A DNA stretch of 5,010 nucleotides from CAYMSA01 sp964392965 (GTDB lineage Bacteria > Actinomycetota > Coriobacteriia > Anaerosomatales > Anaerosomataceae): assembly GCA_964392965.1 (NCBI GenBank), contig CAYMSA010000108.1:1-5010 (forward strand), given 5' to 3'. A model generated the notes under the pieces. It saw only the letters and a program-made list of their open reading frames with translations, was not told the DNA's origin and made no database searches. The position numbers were made by a program, and so were the translations under genes. This document shows, piece by piece, positions 1 to 5,010 of this stretch (positions are counted from its first letter, which is position 1; each line of letters starts with the position of its first letter).

Positions 1-5
1 GAAGA

Positions 6-39
6 AGTTGGACCCGAAACTTCTGTTTCGGGTCCAACT
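6..39 (+). terminator. Perfect 15-bp hairpin, probable terminator of an upstream gene
   Basis: Positions 6-20 (AGTTGGACCCGAAAC) and 25-39 (GTTTCGGGTCCAACT) are exact reverse complements around a 4-nt TTCT loop. A perfect 15-bp stem in non-coding DNA is typical of a transcription terminator or attenuator. No canonical U-tract follows on the plus strand, where CTAGGGG comes next; on the minus strand the tail is the pyrimidine run TCTTC. No gene in this window ends here, so the most likely client is a plus-strand gene ending left of the window. The strand is uncertain and the element may work in both directions. The end of a repeat or mobile element is an alternative I cannot exclude. Confidence 0.55.
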
Positions 40-116
40 CTAGGGGTTCAGTTCAAGCACGGGAGGCCCTCACGGCGCACCCGGCATTCCACGAACCGCT
101 CTCACCGCTTCGCGCC

Positions 117-134
117 ACGATGCGGTAGCATCGT
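117..134 (+). other. 7-bp hairpin in the 5' region of the ABC-F gene
   Basis: ACGATGC (117-123) and GCATCGT (128-134) are exact reverse complements around a GGTA loop. The stem ends 43 nt before the preferred start codon of the ABC-F gene. It has no U-tract, so it is not a clear terminator. It could be a 5'-UTR structure or an operator-like dyad. I see no convincing -35/-10 pair nearby, and a hairpin this small could arise by chance. Confidence 0.3.
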
Positions 135-165
135 CCCTGCTCCTGACCGAACACCGATGAGAATC

Positions 166-169
166 GAGG
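166..169 (+). promoter_or_regulatory. Ribosome binding site favouring a TTG start at 178
   Basis: GAGG at 166-169 sits 8 nt before TTG 178-180, giving a protein that begins MAFLLGCENIHLEYP. The upstream in-frame ATG at 157 is preceded by CCTGACCGAACACCG, which has no Shine-Dalgarno match. The site decides between two starts seven codons apart. TTG is an infrequent start codon, so the choice is likely but not certain. Confidence 0.5.
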
Positions 170-177
170 CCCGCCCG

Positions 178-1989
178 TTGGCATTCCTCCTGGGCTGCGA
201 GAACATACATCTCGAGTACCCGAGCAAGAAGGTCTTCGACTCGGTGAATCTCGGCATAGACGAAGGCGACCGCATCGGTATCCTCGGCGCGAACGGCGAC
301 GGCAAGTCGTCACTCCTCGGGCTCCTTGCCGGCCTGCGCGAACCCGATGACGGTCGCATCATACGCAGGACGGGCACCACCGTCCGGATGCTCGACCAGA
401 CGGACGCCCTCGATGCCGCTGAGACGGTGGCGCGCTCGGTCGTCGGCGATGCTCCCGAGTACGTCTGGGCCTCCGATGCGCGGATCCGCAGCATCATCGA
501 GGGCCTCCTCGGCGACATCCCGTGGGACGGCCTCGTGGGTGAGCTCTCCGGCGGTCAGCGTCGGCGTGTGGACCTCGCGCGCGTCCTCGTGGAGGATTCC
601 GATGTGCTCATGCTCGATGAGCCGACGAACCACCTCGACGTCCGCGCGATCGCGTGGCTCGCCGCTCACCTCAATGAACGCTGGCCGAGGCGCGCCGGAG
701 CGCTTCTCGTCGTCACACATGACCGGTGGTTCCTCGATGAGGTCTGCCTCGGGATGTGGGAGGTCCATGACGGTCGCGTGGACGCCTTCGAGGGCGGCTA
801 CTCGGCGTATGTCCTGCAACGCGTCGAGCGCGAGGAAGCGGCCCGCGTGGCCGAGCGCAAGCGCCGCAACATCATGCGTAAGGAGCTCGCGTGGCTCGCG
901 CGCGGCCCGCAGGCACGCTCGACAAAGCCGAAATTCCGCGTGGACGCGGCGCGTACGCTCATCGCCGAGGAACCTCCGATGCGCAACCCCATCGAGCTCA
1001 AACAGACCGCCATGTCGCGGCTCGGCAAACAGGTCATCGACCTCCTCCGAGTGACGGCGGCCCCCGGCGAGACGAAGGTACTGAATGACGTGACCTGGCA
1101 CATCGGCCCGGGAGACCGCTTCGGGATCCTCGGCGAGAACGGTGCCGGGAAGACGACGCTGCTCGACATCGTCCGGGGCGCGCGACGGCCGGATTCGGGC
1201 GAGGTCCGCATCGGCCAGACCGTGCGCTTCGCGGTCCTCTCGCAGCACCTCGATGAGCTCGCCGAGCACGACGGCGACCGCGTGCGGGAACTCCTCGCAC
1301 GCTACAAGACGCGCTACGAGATCGACGGCCGGGACCTCACGCCCGCACAGCTGCTCGAGCGACTCGGCTTCGAGCAGGCGCACCTGTCCACGCGCATCGG
1401 GGACCTCTCCGGCGGACAACGCCGGCGTCTGCAGCTCATGCTCGTGCTCCTCGACCGGCCCAACGTGCTCATCCTCGACGAGCCCGACAACGACCTCGAC
1501 ACCGACATGCTCGCCGTGGTGGAGGGCCTGCTGGACTCGTGGCCAGGCACGCTGTTGCTCGTCACACACGATCGCTATCTCATGGAGCGTGTCACCGACG
1601 ACCAGTACGCGCTCATCGACGGCAAGGTCGTGCACATGCCCGGCGGCGTTGGGCAGTACCTCCAGGTGCTTGCCGAGCGGCGAGGCGGCGGCGCTGGTGC
1701 GGGCACCACAGGACGCGGCGGCTCACGGAGGGGCGCGGTGCCCGCACCGCAACCGCAGGCTGGTCGCCCGGGCGCGGACGGCTACGCCCTCCGGAAGGAG
1801 CTCGCCTCCACCGAGCGCAAGCTGCGGACCCTCGAGGCGAAGGCCGAAGGAGTCCGCGCCGAACTTCACGACGCGGACCCCTCGGACTACGTGGCCCTCG
1901 GTGAGATCCAGAAGCGCATCCACGAGGTGGACGCGGAGATCGAAGAGCTCGAAGATCGCTGGCTGGAGATCTCGGAGCAGCTCGACTAG
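178..1989 (+). CDS. uup: Uup-type ABC-F ATPase (ribosome-associated, soluble)
   Basis: Soluble tandem ABC ATPase of the ABC-F family, with two nucleotide-binding domains and no membrane segments. Residues are numbered from the ATG at 157. Domain 1 has Walker A GANGDGKS (44-51), signature LSGGQ (130-134), Walker B VLMLDEPTNHLD (150-161) and H-loop VTHDR (186-190). The linker (about 218-292) contains RKELAWLARGPQARSTKPK (241-259), which resembles the linker of Uup. Domain 2 has GENGAGKT (326-333), LSGGQ (417-421), VLILDEPDNDLD (437-448) and VTHDR (469-473). A Gly/Pro-rich stretch (510-543) leads to a charged coiled coil (about 543-609), like the C-terminal domain of Uup reported to bind nucleic acid. 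The total of about 603-610 residues is close to E. coli Uup. Known ABC-F proteins act on the ribosome, and Uup has been linked to ribosome assembly and transposon excision; the role here is inferred. I chose the TTG at 178 because GAGG (166-169) lies 8 nt upstream. The in-frame ATG at 157 has no visible ribosome binding site and would add seven residues. Confidence 0.9.
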   Translation: MAFLLGCENIHLEYPSKKVFDSVNLGIDEGDRIGILGANGDGKSSLLGLLAGLREPDDGRIIRRTGTTVRMLDQTDALDAAETVARSVVGDAPEYVWASDARIRSIIEGLLGDIPWDGLVGELSGGQRRRVDLARVLVEDSDVLMLDEPTNHLDVRAIAWLAAHLNERWPRRAGALLVVTHDRWFLDEVCLGMWEVHDGRVDAFEGGYSAYVLQRVEREEAARVAERKRRNIMRKELAWLARGPQARSTKPKFRVDAARTLIAEEPPMRNPIELKQTAMSRLGKQVIDLLRVTAAPGETKVLNDVTWHIGPGDRFGILGENGAGKTTLLDIVRGARRPDSGEVRIGQTVRFAVLSQHLDELAEHDGDRVRELLARYKTRYEIDGRDLTPAQLLERLGFEQAHLSTRIGDLSGGQRRRLQLMLVLLDRPNVLILDEPDNDLDTDMLAVVEGLLDSWPGTLLLVTHDRYLMERVTDDQYALIDGKVVHMPGGVGQYLQVLAERRGGGAGAGTTGRGGSRRGAVPAPQPQAGRPGADGYALRKELASTERKLRTLEAKAEGVRAELHDADPSDYVALGEIQKRIHEVDAEIEELEDRWLEISEQLD

Positions 1990-1995
1990 CGGACG

Positions 1996-2894
1996 TCAGT
2001 GGGCGGGCGAACCCTCCGCCCCACAGCAACAGACCTCCCTCGCGGAGATGCGCTGTCCCCAGATCGCCTGGACCGTCTCAGCCGAGACTTCACCGACCGG
2101 TGCCGACAGCTTGATCTCCCCGTCGGCGATCATCACGATGCGGTCGGCCAACTCCTGTGCTTCGGCGAGATTGTGCGTCACGTAGACCATGGTGAGGCCG
2201 AGACGCCTGTGCAGGGCCTTCAACTCTCTGAGGATCTCGCTCGCCGTGCATGGATCCAGGCTGGAGAGCGGCTCATCGAGTATCAGCACACCCGGCTCGG
2301 TCACTATGGACCTCGCCAGACCGACCCGCTGCTTCTCCCCGCCGCTCAGGTCCTTCGGGTACCGTGCCTTCAGATGACCGATACCGAGCAAACCGAGAGC
2401 CGCCACGACCTTCTCCTCGATTGTCCCCCTGTCGCAATCCCGTGCTTTCAGGCCGAACGCAACATTCTCGAACACAGAAAGATGTGGGAAGAGGCAGACG
2501 TCCTGGAACACATACCCGACGTTGCGCTTGCGCGTCGAGAGCGAGTTGACGTTCACGTNNNNNNNNNNNNNNNNNNNNNNNNNNNNNNNNNNNNNNNNNN
2601 NNNNNNNNNNNNNNNNNNNNNNNNNNNNNNNNNNNNNNNNNNNNNNNNNNNNNNNNNNTGGAACACATACCCGACGTTGCGCTTGCGCGTCGAGAGCGAG
2701 TTGACGTTCACGTCGCCGAAGTACACGTCGCCGGTGTACTCGATGAGATCGGCGATGACATTGAGCAGCGTGCTCTTCCCTGCGCCGGTGGCTCCCAGGA
2801 TCGCGACCGCCTCGCCCTCCGCGATGCTCAAGTCGACCCCGCGCAGGCAGTGAGGTGTCGTGATGTGCGCGAGTCGAATCGCCGTCCTGGTCAT
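1996..2894 (-). CDS. ABC importer ATP-binding protein (NitT/TauT-type system), interrupted only by an assembly gap
   Basis: Cytoplasmic ATPase powering the importer encoded just upstream. As written, the frame is broken by 100 Ns flanked by identical 55-bp copies. Removing one copy and the Ns (155 nt) leaves 744 nt, which is 247 codons plus a stop. In the joined protein, Walker A is GATGAGKS (34-41), the Q-loop is VFQD with Q79, the signature is LSGGEKQR (131-138), Walker B is VLILDEP (151-157), the D-loop is SSLD (159-162) and the H-loop His is 189. These are intact and normally spaced, so the protein should be active. The segment RNVGYVFQDVCLFPHLSVFENVAFGL resembles ModC/PotA/CysA-like ATPases as much as TauB/SsuB. 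The tail contains CCCG (237-240), which is unusual. The ATG at 2894 overlaps the permease stop as ATGA, implying translational coupling. The gene ends 6 nt from the convergent uup stop. The substrate is unknown. Confidence 0.88.
2504..2558. repeat. 55-bp direct repeat, left copy (contig-end overlap)
   Basis: These 55 bases, from TGGAACACATACCCGACG to GAGTTGACGTTCACGT, are identical to 2659-2713, and each copy abuts the N run directly. Both copies encode the same stretch of the ATPase, from VNVNSL to VGYVF. An exact 55-bp overlap matches a common k-mer length of de Bruijn graph assemblers. The repeat is therefore almost certainly one genomic sequence written twice. Confidence 0.93.
2559..2658. 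other. Assembly gap of exactly 100 Ns
   Basis: The run is exactly 100 Ns, a conventional placeholder for a scaffold join of unknown size. The identical 55-bp flanks, and a complete ATPase of normal length once they are merged, suggest that the true gap is negative: the contigs overlap and no bases are missing. A real tandem duplication at this point is possible but much less likely. Confidence 0.95.
2659..2713. repeat. 55-bp direct repeat, right copy (contig-end overlap)
   Basis: Identical over its whole length to 2504-2558. Sequence diverges exactly where the left copy meets the Ns: here it continues with CGCCGAAGTACACG, which encodes the preceding residues of the ATPase (VYFGD). This fits an overlap between contig ends and not an independent copy. 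Confidence 0.93.
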
Positions 2895-3643
2895 CTCCAA
2901 GCCCCGGTCATCTTGTCTTCGAGCGCCATGAGCGCCCGCTCGGACAGGAAGCAGGCCAGCGACAAGACGAGCAGACACACCATGATGATGTCCACGCGGA
3001 TGAGGCTCTCGGCATTCATCATCAGGGCACCGATGCCCGTGGGAATCGCGAACATCTCCGCGGCGATGACCGTACGCCAGGCCATTCCCGCCTCCAGACG
3101 CAGGCCCGTGAATATACCGGGGAGTGCGAGTGGGAGGATCACATGCCGCAGCGTGTACCACGATGATGCGCCGAGGGTGTGCGCCGCCCGCACGTACTGC
3201 TTCCTGACTCCCTCGATTCCCGTTCGCGTGTTGTAGGCGACCGGGAAGAAGGCACAGATGAAGATCAGCAGCACAGGCAGCGCCTCGTTGATCCCTACCC
3301 AGAGCATGAGGAGCGGTAGCCAGCCGAGCGTCGGAATCGGCAGGAGAACACTCACGAGTGGCGTGAGACCGAACTTCGCGGTCTTACTGATACCCATAAA
3401 CGTGCCGATGAGCAGACCCATCAGGCTGCCGGCGAAGTACCCGATCAGCACCCGCACCAGACTCGCGCCGAAGCTGTCGATGAGGACTCCGTTCTCGAGG
3501 AGCACCCACACCTGCTGCAACACTTTGCTGAGAGGCGGAAAGAGCGGCGTCGCAGCGTGCCGCCCTATGACCTCCCAAGCCAGCACGAAGACCGCTGTCG
3601 GAACCAGGTACACCGCCCTGTTGTTGGCATGATCTGCCCTCAT
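2891..3643 (-). CDS. ABC transporter permease, TauC/SsuC (NitT/TauT) type
   Basis: Inner-membrane permease of 250 residues, the usual length for TauC/SsuC-like proteins, which work as dimers. Hydrophobic segments lie near residues 11-27, 62-83, 93-115, 119-137, about 165-205 and 217-235. PIPTLGWLPLLMLWVGIN (102-119) is characteristic of this permease family. The cytoplasmic EAA loop that docks on the ATPase is RAAHTLGASSWYTLRHVILP (152-171). It follows the consensus (AA, then G, then LP), but the first Glu is Arg here. The ATG at 3643 is well supported by GGAGAGG 8 nt upstream. The gene begins 25 nt after the binding-protein stop and its TGA overlaps the ATPase ATG, so the three genes form an operon. 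By family it should import a small organic or oxyanion ligand such as a sulfonate, nitrate or cyanate; the sequence does not say which. Confidence 0.93.
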   Translation of the reverse strand: MRADHANNRAVYLVPTAVFVLAWEVIGRHAATPLFPPLSKVLQQVWVLLENGVLIDSFGASLVRVLIGYFAGSLMGLLIGTFMGISKTAKFGLTPLVSVLLPIPTLGWLPLLMLWVGINEALPVLLIFICAFFPVAYNTRTGIEGVRKQYVRAAHTLGASSWYTLRHVILPLALPGIFTGLRLEAGMAWRTVIAAEMFAIPTGIGALMMNAESLIRVDIIMVCLLVLSLACFLSERALMALEDKMTGAWR

Positions 3644-3668
3644 TAACTACCCTCTCCGACTTGTCCGA

Positions 3669-4700
3669 TTAGTCAATCGCGAGAATCTCGCTCGCGTCGA
3701 AGGGCGCATCGATGTAGCCGAGTTCGTACATCTTGTCGATGACCGCCTGCACATCATCGGCATCGATCTCATCGGTCAGCGTCATGTTCGACAGGGAGAC
3801 TGCAACGAGCTCGCCGTCGACCGTCAGGTCGATATCCGGAGTCTCCGTCTGCTCTCTGATCATGTCCTGCTTGATACTGAGGCAGTCAGCGATCGTCGCG
3901 CAGGCCTGCTCGGTGTCACTGTTGAGCAGCGCGATACCCTCACGGTTGACATCTCTCAGCTTCTCCACGACATCGGGATGCTCGGTCAGCAGATCCGTTG
4001 TCACCGCGAGCACACTGCCCTGCATCTCGGGCCATATGTCCTGCCCGCGCAGCAGCATCTTCATGCCGGGGAAGGACGCCGCGAGGGTGGCGAAGTGCTC
4101 CGGCACAAAGATCGCGTCGACCTGCCCGCTGTACAGCGCCATGAGCTGCTTCGAGGCGTTCATGCGCACGGTATTGGCTTTGATCTTCTCGGGATCAAGC
4201 CCCTCCTTCTGAACCAGTATCTTCTGCAAGAAGTCGGTCGACGTGCCTTCTGGCCCGTTGGCGATCTTGATGCCATCGCTCGCCAGATCGCTCACGGAGT
4301 TGATCTTCGCGCTGTTGACGACCAGCCCGTAACCGTTCTTGTGCGTTCCGGCGATGATCTTGATGGGTACGCCACCGTTGGCATACGTGAAGATCGCTGG
4401 CACGAGACACATGTAGCTGACGTCGAATCCTTCCTTCGTAAGCGCTGCGGCGACGGCCACACCGCTCGCGTAGACCTTCGCACTCTCCACATCGAGTCCG
4501 GCCTCTTCGAACAAGCCTGCCTTCTCGGCGATGTAGTAGGCGGCTGCATGGTCTGTGTACTCCACTGCGACGCTGAGCGGCACCCTCGCCGAAGCATCGT
4601 CTCCGGCCGGAGTAGCCGCCTGCGTCTGCGAAGAGACGCAACCGCAGAGAGATGCCGCCAGGCACCATGCGACGAACAGTACAATCGGTCTTCTGAGCAT
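3669..4700 (-). CDS. Lipoprotein substrate-binding protein, NitT/TauT (NMT1/SsuA-like) family
   Basis: Extracytoplasmic ligand-binding lipoprotein of 343 residues. MLRRPIVLFVAWCLAASLCG is a lipoprotein signal: a basic start, a hydrophobic core, and a lipobox L18-C19-G20-C21 with lipidation predicted at C21. A Ser/Thr/Ala-rich spacer follows. The mature part starts VPLSVAVEYTDHAAAYYIAEKAG (40-62) with LFEEAGLDVE next, the usual opening of TauA/SsuA/NMT1-type proteins. YMCLVPAIFTYANGGVPIKI (97-116) and AGTHKNGYGLVV (117-128) lie where the family lines its cleft. There is no CCCFC motif of the Thi5 HMP synthases. I chose the ATG at 4700 because AGGAGG (4707-4712) lies 6 nt upstream and the signal peptide begins there. 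The in-frame ATG at 4745 would put 15 acidic residues before the signal and has no ribosome binding site. This is the first full-size gene of the operon. The ligand is unknown. Confidence 0.92.
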   Translation of the reverse strand: MLRRPIVLFVAWCLAASLCGCVSSQTQAATPAGDDASARVPLSVAVEYTDHAAAYYIAEKAGLFEEAGLDVESAKVYASGVAVAAALTKEGFDVSYMCLVPAIFTYANGGVPIKIIAGTHKNGYGLVVNSAKINSVSDLASDGIKIANGPEGTSTDFLQKILVQKEGLDPEKIKANTVRMNASKQLMALYSGQVDAIFVPEHFATLAASFPGMKMLLRGQDIWPEMQGSVLAVTTDLLTEHPDVVEKLRDVNREGIALLNSDTEQACATIADCLSIKQDMIREQTETPDIDLTVDGELVAVSLSNMTLTDEIDADDVQAVIDKMYELGYIDAPFDASEILAID

Positions 4701-4869
4701 GGGGAACCTCCTGATCACAAGAATCTCGTCAGAATCGATGGACACTCATCGGCTTGACCGCTGGGGGTGACTCCAGAGCGCGCAGACCACGCGAGATGTC
4801 GGTACGCGCAGCGAACTCCGCGAAGCGGTGCCCATGTGGGCAAGCACGAGTGAAGGCGATCGCGTCAAC
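4701..4869 (-). other. 169-nt spacer between the small ORF and the binding-protein gene
   Basis: No convincing gene is present. Read on the minus strand, two small hairpins stand back to back 28 nt after the small ORF's stop: TGCCC-ACAT-GGGCA (4829-4842) and CCGC-TTC-GCGG (4818-4828). Neither has a U-tract, so they are not clear intrinsic terminators, but they could act as pause or attenuation elements. A TTGACG box begins 2 nt after the stop but has no matching -10. A 29-codon ORF starting at the ATG near 4838 lacks a ribosome binding site. The strong AGGAGG for the binding protein lies at 4707-4712. Confidence 0.4.
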
Positions 4870-4929
4870 CTACGGCGACGAGATGCATGTGTGAGCAGGG
4901 AGGATGCAACCGCCCTTGATCTCATTCAT
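4870..4929 (-). CDS. 19-residue small ORF (MNEIKGGCILPAHTCISSP), possible leader peptide
   Basis: A complete ORF from ATG (4929-4927) to TAG (4872-4870) encodes MNEIKGGCILPAHTCISSP. Its start is as well supported as any in the window: AAGGAG (4935-4940) lies 5 nt upstream. It opens the transporter operon on the same strand, 169 nt before the binding-protein start. It has two cysteines (C8, C15) with a histidine at 13, a Gly-Gly and a Pro-Ala. It is not hydrophobic enough for a membrane peptide and is far too short for a domain. I do not recognise it. Possibilities are a regulatory leader peptide (ribosome stalling or cysteine-dependent attenuation, which would fit a sulfur-compound importer), a small modified peptide, or a chance ORF behind a good Shine-Dalgarno. 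No modification enzyme lies in the window. Confidence 0.55.
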   Translation of the reverse strand: MNEIKGGCILPAHTCISSP

Positions 4930-4934
4930 GTGAA

Positions 4935-4997
4935 CTCCTTTCCTAGACGGGAGGTCAGAGCGTTTCCACTCCGGCCCTTTGCCCCTGGGGGCTGGCC
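4935..4997 (-). promoter_or_regulatory. Structured RNA leader ahead of the small ORF, with competing pairings
   Basis: On the minus strand, GGAGTG (4972-4967) and CGCTCT (4962-4957) form a 6-bp stem with two G-U pairs, capped by the GNRA-type loop GAAA. Upstream, GGCC (4997-4994) can pair with GGCC (4976-4973), enclosing a GCCC-CCAG-GGGC hairpin (4981-4992). CTCC (4953-4950) can pair either with GGAG of the first stem (4972-4969) or with GGAG inside the small ORF's ribosome binding site (4938-4935). These choices exclude each other, as in a translational switch. I could not match it to a known riboswitch class. The stems are short and untested, and the leader may continue beyond the window. 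Confidence 0.35.
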
Positions 4998-5010
4998 TGA
5001 TTCTCATGGG

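Noticed and set aside
39..50. CTAGGGGTTCAG as part of a guanidine-I (ykkC) riboswitch, a class often found with NitT/TauT transporters
   Set aside because: Only a short similarity to one conserved segment is present. The other conserved parts are absent and the site lies far from the transporter operon, before an unrelated gene.
310..1635. Long open frame on the minus strand opposite the ABC-F gene
   Set aside because: It is antisense to a gene with complete ABC motifs, has no recognisable domain, and is of the kind that G+C-rich codon bias produces in the opposite strand.
1999..2024. GTGGGCGG / CCGCCCCAC hairpin as a terminator between the convergent genes
   Set aside because: The stem needs a one-base bulge, has a 9-nt loop, lies inside the ATPase coding end and has no U-tract on either side.
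1142..2185. Long plus-strand frame running from inside uup into the transporter ATPase
   Set aside because: The product is low-complexity Ser/Arg/Thr-rich, overlaps real coding sequence on both strands and lacks any motif; it is a frame shadow.
2504..2713. Target-site duplication or tandem repeat around an inserted element
   Set aside because: The flanks are exactly 55 bp, abut exactly 100 Ns, and merge into an intact gene, which is what a contig-overlap artefact predicts.
4698..4745. Upstream ATG start (4745) for the binding protein
   Set aside because: It lacks a ribosome binding site and would place an acidic stretch before the lipoprotein signal. The ATG at 4700 has AGGAGG 6 nt upstream and starts the signal directly.
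4751..4838. 29-codon ORF between the small peptide and the binding protein
   Set aside because: There is no ribosome binding site before its ATG, the composition is Arg/Ser-rich, and its first codons coincide with a hairpin; chance is more likely.
1..5010. CRISPR arrays, tRNA/rRNA genes, insertion-sequence ends
   Set aside because: I saw no regularly spaced repeats, no cloverleaf or rRNA signature, and no transposase or paired terminal inverted repeats.

Overview
The window is G+C-rich bacterial DNA with third codon positions mostly G or C. The Uup-type ABC-F protein opens with LLGCENIHLEYPSKKVFDSV, which from general familiarity resembles actinobacterial proteins. My best guess is therefore an actinobacterium, possibly of the Coriobacteriia, but this is inference and was not tested by a search. 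The exact 100-N run shows that the sequence comes from a scaffolded draft or metagenome assembly.

Layout. Positions 1-177 are non-coding. They hold a perfect 15-bp hairpin (6-39, probably the terminator of an upstream gene) and a 7-bp hairpin (117-134). A Uup-type ABC-F ATPase runs rightward to 1989. Everything from 1996 to about 5010 points leftward. In transcription order it contains an RNA leader with nested pairings (4935-4997), a well-initiated 19-codon ORF with two cysteines (4870-4929), a 169-nt spacer, a lipoprotein substrate-binding protein (3669-4700), a TauC/SsuC-type permease (2891-3643) and its ATPase (1996-2894). The permease and ATPase overlap by ATGA. The ATPase ends 6 nt from the end of uup, convergently, with no clear terminator between them.

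The ATPase is not really broken. The 100 Ns are flanked by two identical 55-bp copies, the signature of two contigs that share a terminal k-mer. Removing one copy and the Ns (155 nt) gives a single 247-residue ATPase with every ABC motif in order.

How the genes work together. The lipoprotein would capture a small ligand outside the membrane, the permease dimer would pass it inward, and the ATPase dimer would power import. This is the nitrate/sulfonate/taurine (NitT/TauT) type of system; the ligand cannot be read from the sequence. The most interesting element is the 19-codon ORF MNEIKGGCILPAHTCISSP at the head of the transporter operon. It has a strong ribosome binding site, and competing pairings could hide that site. 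It may be a regulatory leader peptide, for example a cysteine sensor, or a small peptide product connected with the transporter. The ABC-F gene is a separate housekeeping-like unit.
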